From Epichloe hybrida (lineage: Eukaryota > Ascomycota > Sordariomycetes > Hypocreales > Clavicipitaceae), in the NCBI GenBank assembly GCA_019022495.1, contig JAFEKR010000043.1, positions 330,646 through 394,645 on the forward strand: a stretch of 64,000 bases of DNA, given 5' to 3'. Made by a program: the position numbers and the translations under genes. Of the stretch, positions 21,290-34,730 are shown one piece after another. Below the pieces are notes generated by a model. It ran no database searches. It was not told where the DNA came from and saw only the letters and a list, made by a program, of their open reading frames with translations. The stretch's first letter is position 1. Each line of letters opens with the position of its first letter.

Positions 21290-22053
21290 GTCCCGGTCCT
21301 CCCTTACTTGGCTAATGCCTACGACATGCAATGTGCCAGAGCCCGAGTGAGGGCGATCAGTAATGCGCACAAGCACCCCTTGCAGACTATCATCGAAGCG
21401 GGAAAAAACAACTTTCATGCCTTGTTGACGAACCAGTCTACATCTTCCACCGGTGCAGCACAATCTTACCGCGATAGATACGGCATGGAACCTCCACCAA
21501 GTTTTGATTCCTGGTTTGAGCACGCTTCAGAGCACAAGTCCATAATCGACAACTTCGACAACATGTACTCGTCCATCGCCCCATTTTGGAACGTGAGTGG
21601 TTATCAATTTCGACGGGCAATTCGAGAAGTGCAACAGTCCCCCTAGAACGATGTCTGGACTTGTACATTCTCCGGCCAGTCGGGCAAAACGAGCTGCGTT
21701 CACCAATGGCGTAGCTTCGATAGACACATGAGCGAGCCGTCTAACACGAAGACAATGGCCGACGTCAGGGGAACGTTGCCGGACTTTGAGTTTCTAGTGA
21801 ATCATTTAGACGAGCCTCGAGTTCTTTTTCCCCCTAATTCTGCAGCTCAGAAGGGTGTCATATAATTACAACGGCGCGGACACTGCAAAACGGGAACAAA
21901 CCTTGTTCTGCAGAATGAAACCGTTGGCGAGTAAAGACGAAGCCTTTCACTCACGGCTCGTGTTTGATCTAGACGGGAATGGCATTAGTGGTCGATGGTA
22001 TAGACTCTTGGCCTCGAAATCGGCGCCTCTGAAGCAGACTCTTCTTGGAGCTG
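21290..22053 (+). pseudogene. CAP10/GT90 glycosyltransferase relic
   Basis: An N-terminal CAP10-like segment runs from about 21367 (H-P-L-Q-T-I-I-E-A, then Y-R-D-R-Y-G-M-E-P-P-P-S-F-D-S-W-F-E). After a stop (21644-21646) it goes on with V-R-G-T-L-P-D-F-E-F-L-V-N-H-L-D-E-P-R-V. A second piece in another frame (about 21950-22053) has the C-terminal hallmark F-D-L-D-G-N-G-I-S-G-R-W and L-K-Q-T-L-L. The sequence between them is much shorter than in intact family members, so a central deletion is likely besides the stop and frameshift. Intact relatives are Golgi-type xylosyl- or glucosyltransferases. Confidence 0.75.
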
Positions 22054-24743
<2,690 letters not shown>

Positions 24744-25369
24744 CTGTGTGAGTTCTCCTCTTCAAGAGAACGAGGGATGCATGAATCATGCGTGATTCTG
24801 TGAGGAGATGCTGTATACTTCACTAGGATGGGACCGATGTATTTGTTCGTTTCTGCGCATTGCTGACGCAGCGAATTTTCGCAGCGTTTCGCAGCGTCAT
24901 TCAGCACGCTTCTTGCGCGCCATCATCGGCTACCTCCAGCTAGAGTGAACTTGACAACCCTTGTATAATGCCATGAAAATTTGGCAACGTTATGCCAGAG
25001 GCTATCCCGTCAACCCACTCAGGGTCCTCACACAGAGCCTTGTTTGGGGGGGGGGGAGGGCATGGGGAAGGAGCTTGCTGACAGTGGCGCAGGAGTAGCA
25101 GCAATGAGACCTAGACCATTCCTCATCCTCATCTTCTCAGATTCACATCCTTGACAGGAAGCTGCTTGAGCCAGAATGGCCTCGCCCGAGACCGAGATTC
25201 GTCAAGCAGTTCCCGACTGCGAAACCACGGGCACGCGCGTCCCACCAGACGGGAATGCATCACGACTGAGGCATGTGCGATATTCAGACGGCAAACTCGT
25301 TCCCCTGTTTCTGCAAAGTTTTCGAGAGCTCGCATCATCTGCCGCAGGACTCGAGACGGCTCCAATCAA
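24744..25369. other. Intergenic, kinase 3' flank to DUF7704 gene
   Basis: No supported gene. A G-run of about ten lies at 25047-25057. A 65-codon frame at 25176-25373 on the plus strand is convergent with the DUF7704 gene and has no recognisable features. Confidence 0.4.
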
Positions 25370-25849
25370 CTAGCTACTCTTCACCCTCCTCGAGTCTCCC
25401 ATCCCAATCCCCGCCAAGAAGCATATCCTCAGCGTAGCGCCAGCATACACCCACGGCACGTTGCCCCAATGGCCGGCGTTCCAGCCCAGAACGTCGTAGT
25501 AGATTTCCGGGCCAAGCTCCTTCATGGAATACAGGTGCCCCAGGTCCGCGACCAAGAGCATGAGCAGCACGGTCCTCCACACCCTCATGTCCCACGTGGA
25601 CCGGAGGACAAACGCCTCGTTGATGGCGAAGAAGAAGTACATGTTTGCGAGCTGCGACATGGCCACCGACGTTCTGAGCGGCAGGGCCGATGCGTCGGCC
25701 GGGGCTGACGACGCGTGCAGAAGCCGTAGATACTTTGTCTGCCAGAAGTGGTTGTAGAAGGCGCCGGCAAGGGCGGAGACGGGTTCCACGAGGAGGAAGA
25801 AGAGGCGGTAAATGAGGGGAAGGCGGAAGCCTGTTCGCTGGACGGCCAT
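25370..25849 (-). CDS. DUF7704-type membrane protein
   Basis: This is a 159-residue protein with about four hydrophobic helices. The family signature is visible near the N-terminus (P-L-I-Y-R-L-F-F-L-L-V-E-P) and in the middle (Q-L-A-N-M-Y-F-F-F-A-I-N-E-A). A later V-A-D-L-G-H-L-Y-S segment and a G-H-W-G-N turn also match. DUF7704 proteins are small fungal integral membrane proteins without an assigned role. The start is the ATG at 25847-25849. The gene is intact, single-exon and of normal length. Confidence 0.8.
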   Translation of the reverse strand: MAVQRTGFRLPLIYRLFFLLVEPVSALAGAFYNHFWQTKYLRLLHASSAPADASALPLRTSVAMSQLANMYFFFAINEAFVLRSTWDMRVWRTVLLMLLVADLGHLYSMKELGPEIYYDVLGWNAGHWGNVPWVYAGATLRICFLAGIGMGDSRRVKSS

Positions 25850-28034
25850 GGTGCGTGGTGGCTGGAATTGATTGGGGAGCTAGCTGGCGTTGCTCTATCT
25901 TGGGTTGCGAAGCGTTCTTGAAGCTGCGAGGCTTGGGTGCTGGTGGTCGAGGATTTTTTTTCTGATTGCATGTCAATTTTTCGGGGAAGGCGATTTTTTT
26001 TTTCGGGGGTTCGAGTCGTGTCGCGGCCCTGAGTGGTCTACCCGGGACGTCGTTTCCCCATTTAAGCACCGAGAGTGGTTGCACGTCGCGGCTTAGCCGG
26101 CCGTTTCCCGTTTTCCGTTTCCCGTTTCCCGTTTTCTGTTTACCACCGTGTTACTCGATGAACCTCGATGAGCATCTTCATATTAGCAGGAGTTGCCGAA
26201 CGACGCGACGTGGTATGCGAATCGTGGCATCCCCTATTAACGGGGGTGTCTGCCAAGAAGACGGTGATGCTTCTTCTTGCACAACGTCTTCCTGCCCCGG
26301 CAACAGGAACTTGCCGCGCGAGATGTTCCCCTTTCTTACTTACTCCCTTTGAACGTGGCTGAGGTGGCAAGAAGCCTTTTCGAGTTCCCCTTGTCAGGTC
26401 GGCCGGCGTGGCCGTTGGTAATAGTGGGTACATTAGAGGGTGGATGGTGAGGGGGTGGGTCCTTGTGGGTCTTCACGGGTCCCATCTATGTACATGTAAA
26501 GCTGCTGCCGACAACTCAAACCCGTTCTGGTCAACTTGAGACTTGCTTGGGTGCCTGCGACGAGTGATTTTTTTCTGCGTGACCTACAGGCTATGCAGAC
26601 AGCCAAAGCACGCGGCGATGGCGACTGACGAGCGTGTGTGATGGACACAGTTCACCGGACAGGACAGGACAGGACCAAATAGGACATGGGTTCTTGTGCA
26701 TGTTATTATGGTGGGGAAGAGTGAATCGCTGAATCGCTGAATCTCAGCCGCAATCTCCAGGTTCATTCATAACCCTGGCGGTGGCTGTGGTCTGCAGTCA
26801 CATGATGTTACTTACTACATTGTACATACACGGGTTCTGGGATTCTTCCCTGGGGCGGAAAACAGCGGCCCAGCCAACCAGTTCTAGTGCCGGCGGTTCC
26901 TGTTGCGACCAGCGCACTGGCACTGGCACTGGCACTGGCCCTGGCACTGGCACTGGCACTGGCACTGGCCCTGGCACTGGCCCTGGCCCTGGCACTGGCA
27001 CTTGGCGACTCCGTGCCGTTACAGCGTCACAACTTAATAATCCGTTCGAGACGTCCGTTTTGGCCACCCACCTCATTCTATTTCCGACATCTTTTTCCAT
27101 CCCTTTTCGAATCATCCCTTTTGCACTTCTGCCCTTTGGCTCGTGCCTTGCATCTGGACATTTGCTTTCATTCTTTTCTATTCTCGCCCTGTCTGTCCCT
27201 TGTGAGTTTGTCTTTGGCTACGACATTCTTTTGCGCGCTCCCGTTTCCTCTCGAGCAACACTTTGGACCCTTTGTTTTGCTCTCAACTCGTCGGTTCCCC
27301 GATTTGGCACTGGCAACGGTCACCCGGATTTTGCGACAAATACGAATTCCAACCCGTCCGTCCGACGCATCATCGCCCGATGCTCTTTAATACTTTACTC
27401 CGACACGGTTATTGAGGAAGAAGCGAAGAAGGATCTTGAACCTCTCTTCTTTTTGGACTTTTTACGTCGCCTGTCACGTCTATCCAATCCACCCTCTCAC
27501 CAACAGATGGCATTCTACTGCGAAATAAAATATTCTAATTGAACTTTGGTTTGCGGGTCGCCGGCCACGACTCCTACACTTGGGCGGGCGCCATAAACCA
27601 AGTTGGACCAAGTTGGGGTCTCCCTTGCCTTGTCTTGGCCGCTTCAATTGCCCTTGCGCCTTCAAAACAGCGCAAGCTCTCTTGACGATAGACTTTAAAG
27701 TCGTGTGTCAGGCAAACTTCCTCATTTTCCCCCCTCTCGCAGGGCAAGTCTGCTTCCCTTGACAGATCGAAAATGTATGTGTGTGTGACACTAGTTGCTT
27801 CCCTTTGGTTCCCACTTCGACTTCGTTGATTTGCGCCTAGCCATAATGAGGGTTCATTCGATGTATCGAGGGACTGTCAACTGTCACGACGTTTCTCTCT
27901 GATACTATAGAAGCAGAAGCTAACGCTTTTCGTTCTACAGTATTTGCAAAGCTCGCCCTTTTCTTTGGCCATTTCAAACCGTGACGCCGGCATTTGACTG
28001 TGACGACCAACACACCAACATACCGAAAAACACA
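25850..28034. promoter_or_regulatory. 2.2-kb upstream region of F-box/WD40 gene with repeats
   Basis: No gene is supported. It contains CCGTTTCCCGTTTT-type short repeats at 26100-26145, a hexanucleotide GGCACT/GGCCCT array at 26913-27002, and pyrimidine-rich DNA from 27070 to 27480. The region is probably a promoter plus a long 5' UTR of the F-box gene. Apparent open frames through the hexanucleotide array are artefacts of the repeat. Confidence 0.45.
26913..27002. repeat. Hexanucleotide microsatellite (GGCACT)n with GGCCCT variants
   Basis: About 15 units of CTGGCA, interrupted by CTGGCC, run without a break upstream of the F-box/WD40 gene. Because the unit is a multiple of three it stays open in several frames, which creates spurious alanine-leucine and glycine-threonine frames. 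Confidence 0.9.
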
Positions 28035-30176
28035 ATGGCTCGGAAATCCATCCCCGTGATGGAATGGGCCCTGGCCCATCATAGTGTGGTTTTTGATGAT
28101 GATTATGACCCGGCAAAGACGTCTCCCACTCACAGCAACAGCTCCCACAGTCAACGCGCTTCTCACGAGCAGCGATTTCGAAGTCTCAGCATGTCATTGC
28201 CGTGGAGGAGGTCCAAACACTCTGTCTTTGGCCACGACGAATCCCGAGGCCTGGTTCAGCACACGCATGATGTTGCAAGCGACGACACACCCGAAGATTC
28301 CGAGCACCTCGCGGGATCAAGTGATACCAAAGGCCACCGCGCCTCTGGAAATATCAAGGGCATCATTCGTCGGGCTTCCATGTCACTAAAAGGCTTCGTC
28401 CACCGAAGACCCTCACTCGCTGCAGATCCCATCCAGGAGCAAAGCCCCCATGATGAGAGGTCAACGACTTCCCATGGTCCATGGAGCCGGTCTCGACAGG
28501 CAACCGGCTTCCGTCACTCGCGCTCATTTTTCGACCTGGACAGACACCATGATGCGCATGCTGCGCAGCACTTCCTGGTCCCAGGGCAAGGCGGCGAGCC
28601 TCCCATCATCCCACAGCATACTGGAGCCGCAGCGAAAGCCTCGGCGGCCATGCTGAACGAGTTCCATGCCAGGCATCGTTGGTTGGCTGCCCCCTCGAGC
28701 GAAGACGGAAATGACCGGGAAAGTGGAATCGGCATCGCGGTGACCCGACCGTCCATTGACCTGGATAGTGCAGAATGTGCCAGTATCTTCGAGCAGGATC
28801 CCAACATCAGCCGCGTCGACTTCGTTTCCTTGCTTCCTACGGAACTGGCTATCCATGTCTTGGCTCATCTGGACGCAGCCACCCTGGCCAAGTCTAGCCG
28901 CGTTTCTCGGCAATGGCACAATGTCATTATCAACCAGCACGTCTGGCGCGAGTCTTGCCTGAGGGAGACTACAAGCACATACGCTACAAGCCAGCCCTTG
29001 CAGCCCAATACGGGAATGGGCATTCCCAAGATTCTTCCCACCAACGACTGGAAGAAGGTCTACCAGGCCAAGGTGGACTTGAACCACCGCTGGAGGGAGG
29101 GCAAGGCTCGCCCCGTGTACCTGAATGGACACACAGACAGCATCTACTGTCTGCAATTCGATGAGTATGCTCCGACTACACCATCCTCAAAACCATGGGC
29201 TTCTTTGTTGCTAAAACTCGTTGTGCGCAGATTCAAGATTGTGTCTGGCTCGCGAGACAAGACCATCCGCATTTGGGACATGCATTCATTGGAGTGCAAG
29301 CTTGTCATCGGACCCCCCGAGGTGGTCAACAGCAGCAGCCTGCTGGTAGACGGCGAGGGAAATTCATTACACTTTGCGGCTGGCCCGGACAATAGTCGCA
29401 CAGTCACGTCGGTGCCCACCACCGTGTCGTTCCCTGAGCACCACAAAGCTTCCATCTTGTGCTTGCAGTACGATGATGAGATTCTGGTTACCGGCTCGTC
29501 TGATGCCACCTGCATCGTTTACGATGTCAAGGCCGGGTATAAACCGATCAGGCGCTTGCGACATCACTCCGCGGCTGTGTTGGACCTTGCCTTTGACAAG
29601 AAGCACATCGTCACCTGCAGCAAGGACATCAGCATCTGTGTCTGGGATCGAGAGACTGGCGCCTTGCTCCGTCAACTCCGCGGCCACGCCGGCCCAGTCA
29701 ATGCCGTTCAAATGCGCGGCAACACCATTGTTTCTTGCTCGGGAGACTTCAAAGTGAAGCTGTGGAATATCGACACGGGCAAGAACATTCGCGAATTTGT
29801 TGGACACACCAAGGGGCTTGCCTGCTCCCAGTTCTCCGAGGATGGACGATTCGTCGCGTCTGCCGGCAATGACAAGGTGATACGAATCTGGGATGCCAAC
29901 ACCGGAGAGTGTGTGCGCCAGATGAAGGCGCATGAGAACCTGGTGCGAAGCTTGCACATTGACAGCGTGAGCGGCCGACTGGTCAGCGGTAGCTACGACA
30001 GCGACATCAAAGTGTGGGACATGAAAACGGGCCATCAGCTCCTTGATTTCCCCCAGTGGCACTCCAGCTGGGTCCTCAGTGCCAAGAGCGATTATCGACG
30101 CATTGTCAGTACAGGACAGGATCCCAAGATCCTGATCTGGACTTTGGCGCCGACGTCGACGGTGTTGAGCGGCTAG
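28035..30176 (+). CDS. F-box/WD40 repeat protein, SCF ubiquitin-ligase receptor
   Basis: The predicted product has 691 residues if the 66-nt intron at 29165-29230 is removed. The intron has a GTATGC donor and CAG acceptor, and its removal joins Q-F-D-E to F-K-I-V-S-G-S-R-D. The first 260 residues are Ser-rich and low-complexity. An F-box follows at about 262-305 (L-L-P-T-E-L-A-I-H-V-L-A-H-L-D), which in this class binds Skp1. The C-terminal half (about 365-691) is a WD40 propeller of some seven repeats with clear G-S-x-D-x-T-I-R-I-W-D type blades. Such proteins present phosphorylated substrates to SCF complexes. The architecture is like Cdc4, Met30/sconB and Pof1, but I cannot say which one. 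The start is the first ATG (28035). Confidence 0.9.
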   Translation: MARKSIPVMEWALAHHSVVFDDDYDPAKTSPTHSNSSHSQRASHEQRFRSLSMSLPWRRSKHSVFGHDESRGLVQHTHDVASDDTPEDSEHLAGSSDTKGHRASGNIKGIIRRASMSLKGFVHRRPSLAADPIQEQSPHDERSTTSHGPWSRSRQATGFRHSRSFFDLDRHHDAHAAQHFLVPGQGGEPPIIPQHTGAAAKASAAMLNEFHARHRWLAAPSSEDGNDRESGIGIAVTRPSIDLDSAECASIFEQDPNISRVDFVSLLPTELAIHVLAHLDAATLAKSSRVSRQWHNVIINQHVWRESCLRETTSTYATSQPLQPNTGMGIPKILPTNDWKKVYQAKVDLNHRWREGKARPVYLNGHTDSIYCLQFDEYAPTTPSSKPWASLLLKLVVRRFKIVSGSRDKTIRIWDMHSLECKLVIGPPEVVNSSSLLVDGEGNSLHFAAGPDNSRTVTSVPTTVSFPEHHKASILCLQYDDEILVTGSSDATCIVYDVKAGYKPIRRLRHHSAAVLDLAFDKKHIVTCSKDISICVWDRETGALLRQLRGHAGPVNAVQMRGNTIVSCSGDFKVKLWNIDTGKNIREFVGHTKGLACSQFSEDGRFVASAGNDKVIRIWDANTGECVRQMKAHENLVRSLHIDSVSGRLVSGSYDSDIKVWDMKTGHQLLDFPQWHSSWVLSAKSDYRRIVSTGQDPKILIWTLAPTSTVLSG

Positions 30177-31173
30177 AAAGTAGCATGGTGTAGGCAGAGT
30201 GACGCAAGAGGCGACGTTTTCGGGTCCATTGACTACTGACTGGGCTTGCTGGCGTTGTTAAGACGTCATGGATTTGCCATGTGCCCACGGCGAAAACTTT
30301 GCATGAAAGCAATAGTCTTCGTCTTGTGAAACTTTTTTTTTTTTTTTCGGGGATAGTATTATCGCAATTTCCCCCCCTCTGGCCTTTCCGTTCGGCGTAT
30401 GGGAAATCAGCATCTGGGAGCGAAGCTCATTTCGTGCCCAAGTGGCGGCTACAAAAACATGTTGGGAGACAAGACTTGTCGTGCGAGGTCTTACGGTGCA
30501 TTCTGCATCATTGCATCATTGACTGGCATCTACATGTATTTTTTTTTTTTCTTGGGCATGAGAGGCTTTTTTTTGTTTTTGTTTTTTGCATTTTCATAGA
30601 CCAGTGGGCGGTTCGGGCCAAATTTTGCATGGCCACATGGGTATTTATTTGGGAACGTTTTGTTTGCTCGATGAGGCCTCGCTGTCATGTGGGGACGGGT
30701 TTTGACTGAGAAGCAGAAGCACTCCGGATAGATTGTCTACACTTGATTACGCGTAGGCCATGTTTTGAAAAAAAGGCCAACACACATGATACACATGATG
30801 CACTTCAGCTGGAGCGAGAAGTCTCCGAACATGTATGCAACTTGAATGGAGGGATGTAGGATGGTCACGAGCCGGCATGGCATGACTTACGTTACGCTGC
30901 GGCAATAAGACGAGGGGAGGGGGGGCATTCTCGTCAAATACCCCAACCCAACACTTGTAGTTTGTGAAATGGCGCGGCCATTGAGCCTGACGTGCGGCAA
31001 CCCACCTCAAACGTGGGGAAAAGTCACGATGCTACAACGAGTCACCTGCAAATAATCCAGATCCCCCCCTCCCACTCACCTCACCCACGCGGCCACGCCA
31101 ACGCCTCCAATCCAGAGCAATCCACCGCACCCTTCCCTTCCTGCAGAAGTATTTCTTCGCCGCCGACTCCCGC

Positions 31174-31205
31174 TGCATCGCATCGCATCGCATCGCATCG
31201 CATCG
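31174..31205. repeat. GCATC pentanucleotide repeat
   Basis: About six tandem GCATC units run without interruption in the intergenic region. Confidence 0.85.
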
Positions 31206-34200
31206 GCCCTTTAGCAGTGTACCATCAGGACGTCACGTCAACCTCGGGGTGTGGAGAAGAATAGAAGGATTTCGAAAATCGATCATGGCGTGGAAACCGC
31301 CGTTTGTGGTTCGTGGCCCCTTTGAGAAGGCAAACTTGCCTAGGCACATGACTAGCGGGCGGGCGCAATGCTGGCAGCTGAGTCCTGAGTCCTGTGTAAT
31401 TTTACGTGGTTGTGAGATGGGACAGAATGATGCGTTCTTGTCGAAACGAGACGGCGAGGCGACGGACCGCGACGGACCGGGGATGGCAATGGCTTGTGGG
31501 ACATGCCATTTTTTTTTTCTCACCCGAACAATTGGACGATGAAGAGGCATGGTTCACAGAGTGGAATGCTCGTGTTGCGCGCCGAAGTTGGGATCCCGAG
31601 ACGCACGGTGGCGCGCGGCGATTGCGAGCCTGTTCTTGGTCGTGGGTCAGCGAGTGTGAGACCTGATGACGATTGATGTTATCGTGGCGGTCCCCGTCGC
31701 GCTCGTGGCAGGCGGATAGATGGGTTTGGTATTGGGCACTGCGTGACAACTCCGGTTGATCTGCAACGATCTGCACCACAAACCCACACCCAACAGCCCA
31801 CACCCAACAACAACATGCTAAGGAGTTGTGGCCCGGGCAGTCTGTTTGGGGCATGTGGAGCCTGGCCGTCGAAAGCTAGATTGGCCAGATCAGATCATGG
31901 CTCCATATGTACATGGATTCATGCGCCAGCAAGTTGTCCCCGCTCGTCGCGTCAAGCTCCCTTCGGCCAAGCCCCTTTCATTCTTCTCCACGACGACCCT
32001 CCTCCTTCCCCCTCTGACTCCTCCTCGGCCATCTGCACCATCCCATTCCTGACAACCAGTCTCTTTCATTCATTTGTCCGCCTTTGAAACGCCGACTACC
32101 TGCTCACATCGCTCGTGGCTGCCGCTGCCGCTTCATTGTTCGCTAGTGCCCGTCCGAGTTCCACCCTACATACTTTGCCGCATCGGATCGAACCTGTTCC
32201 AGACCCCTAGGAATAGTCCTGGGAATAGTCCTAGGAATAGGCTTCACAGTCGCCCGCTGCCGTTCCCCAAAAAAGGCTATCAAGGAATCAGTCGACTGCA
32301 ACAAACCTGACTCGACAAGAACCATCATGTCCTGACGGGCTCTCGCGTGAGCATCTTATTCTCTTGCCACATCGTGAGAAACGGCTCAAGGTCTCGCACA
32401 TACGGTACTCGCACAGCCTCCAAGTATACCCCTTGTCGTGTCGTTCCCGGGCCTTTCTGGAACGTGACGCTGCTCTGGGAGGTTCCCTCTCAACGTTACT
32501 CGACTCCGAATCAGTGGCTTCTGCTAGCCTGCCATGCTCAACTGACTTCTGTGTTGCCCGCCTCTTTTCGGCTATTCAGATGACACAGGATCCCTTCGGA
32601 TCTAGCTGAACCAGCGTTAGCCCCGTGCTTGCTCAAGCCTTGGCGGATTTGTCGCCGTGCTGTTCGTGTTGGCGCGACCTTTTGCTTTCATCTTTCAACC
32701 GGATATTCCACAAGGTGTACAGAAGGGGGGGGGGGAAGAGTTGTGCTCGGGAACAGCCAATTTACACCAAGTCCAATCATCAGCGCCACAGAAAACAGCT
32801 GAGACGCCGAGTTGCCAGTCCCACGGTGCCTGCTGTCTCCAAGGTGGCGACTGAGCGCATGAAGGTCCAGGCGGCCAAGGCGTGGACTGTTGTTGCCCTT
32901 TTTTCCAAATCGTGTTCCAGACAAAATTGCACGGGGGACCTGGCCCGAGAATTTCTTCGGCGCGCATCGAATAGCATTGTGTGTGCTCCGTATGATTTGC
33001 ACATTCGGCCATTGCTAAACCTCCATCGCCCACGCACGAGCATTGAATTTGACCCCTCCTCCGCCGCTCTCTCACCTCCCATGATAGCCGCAGCAATGGC
33101 CGATGCTGAAACAGACTCCTCGGGCTCCTCAGGCGTGAGCCCAGCCAATGACGGCGCTCCGTTCCTGGCGACGCAGGGGCCATCTGTGCGTCCAGGGCTG
33201 TCAGGCACGTCGACCCCACACCGTGGGCAAGACACAGGCGGCTACCATCACGACCGACGCTTCAAAAGGCTGGGTCCAAATGCCAACGACGGGCGGCGCG
33301 CCCATCGCGCAACAATCCAGGTACGTCACTTTGCATTGTTTGCCCAATTTGACGCCAAACGCAAGCGCAAACGAACGAGAGAGAGGAAGAGAAGGAAAAC
33401 CCGGCCTGCCAGTCACAGCTGAGCGCTGGCTGAGGCGGCGTCCCAAGCTCAGTCACAGTCTGAAAGTCAATGGCTTGCTTTATTATGGAAGAGCCACCCA
33501 TTCATTCCTTCCTCCTATTGATCTGGCCGCAACTTCTCGGTTTCATTGACCTGCCCATAGCGGGTTTTCTGTTCAACGTCGAGACTCTTTTTTTTTTCCT
33601 TCCATTTTCTTTCACGTTCTTTTTTTTCCCCATCAACATCTTGCCCTTTTCCTGCTCCCTTGCCATCCGCTCAACGCCCGCTCAACGCTCTTCTTGCCCC
33701 TCGACGTCGACGACTCTGCCAAACTTTTGTCTTGGTTTTTGGTGCCACGCCCATCGGTACGTCTTTCGCGGCGCTGTATGCAACGTTTCCCTGTTCTCGT
33801 TCTCCCCCACGTCGATTTGCAAGCGTTCTCGAGTTACACTAGGACACAGCTTGGAGAATCCTCTTGATGCATTCACCCGTCACCTCGCAAGCCCTATTTG
33901 ACCTATCGTTTGGTCCACTTTGTTTTCCATCAGATTTATTCAAACAAGCCTCTCTACCATGCTTTGTCATCCCCCCGGCCCTGTCGCAGCTCATCTGACA
34001 CCCCATTTTTGCTACGCACACTCCCTGCATCCCCCCCCCCTTCCCCATCACAGCACATCGAGCTCGGTGATGATCTCTTTCTTGGCAATATCAAAAGGGT
34101 CATTAGGCTTTCGCCTAACCACATATCCCCGTGGCGTTGCTATCCACGCCGGCCTGTCTTGTCATGCACTCAAGTCTCGTGCAAGTGCTGGAGCATTCAG

Positions 34201-34635
34201 AAGGGCCGGATGTGCCCCGAGTTGCATCCATGGTGCCAGCAAGCAAATCCTGCTTGTGCGCGCTGGGTTCCAGTCAGCGTCAACTGCCCGATCATGGCCA
34301 TTCCCCTATTGTTAGATGGTCCATCTTCAAGCTTTAGCCAACTGTTCACGTTGATTGCTTGCGACGTACCAGCTATCATAAAAAGGGCTGTCTCCGCCGG
34401 CTCGTTCCATGTGTCTTCCAACAGCTCTCCCAATCACTTACTCGTTCATCCCTTCTTTTCCTTCCTTTGTTAATCCTTGCATTCCCTTTGAGACTCTGAC
34501 ATTCTATCAGAGTGAAGTGTATCACTGTCGAAGCATCTTCTCGTAAGCTTTGACCTGTACGTCACTGGCGTTGACTTTTTTTCCCAACTTGAGACCTGAT
34601 CATACATGGAGATGGCCAAGTCCACATTCGCTGAC

Positions 34636-34643
34636 TATATAAA
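34636..34643 (+). promoter_or_regulatory. TATA box of GH55 gene
   Basis: TATATAAA lies 88 bp before the ATG chosen for the GH55 gene. It is the clearest TATA element in the window and its spacing fits a short 5' UTR. Confidence 0.6.
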
Positions 34644-34730
34644 CATCTTTGTCGTGTGCAGAGTTCTACCTGTGTCGATCGTCGGCCACGAAAATCCTAT
34701 AGATCATCTACGAGCAGCTGCTTCTACTTC

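Larger units (their letters stand above)
30177..34730. promoter_or_regulatory. Long 4.5-kb intergenic region upstream of GH55 gene
   Basis: No gene with recognisable domains is seen. It contains T-runs (30330-30348, 30539-30550), a GCATC pentanucleotide array (31174-31205), three near-copies of AGGAATAGTCCT (32209-32246) and pyrimidine-rich tracts (33570-33660). A possible exon of a Ser/Gly-rich protein lies at about 33080-33318, ending in GTACGT, but no continuing exon was found. Long intergenic DNA before a secreted-enzyme gene may hold complex regulation or non-coding transcripts. Confidence 0.4.

Noticed and set aside
25374..26084. Minus-strand 236-codon frame
   Set aside because: It is another frame of the DUF7704 gene and its upstream region; Pro/Arg-rich as expected for a shadow.
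26781..27542. Long plus-strand open frames through the hexanucleotide array
   Set aside because: They are kept open by a repeat unit divisible by three, give low-complexity peptides and differ between frames; no domain.
31174..31205. Candidate CRISPR or regulatory array
   Set aside because: It is a simple GCATC microsatellite; there are no spacers, and CRISPR is not expected in a fungus.
33080..33318. Possible first exon of a Ser/Gly-rich regulatory protein
   Set aside because: Composition and a GTACGT donor are suggestive, but no continuation exon was found before the GH55 gene.
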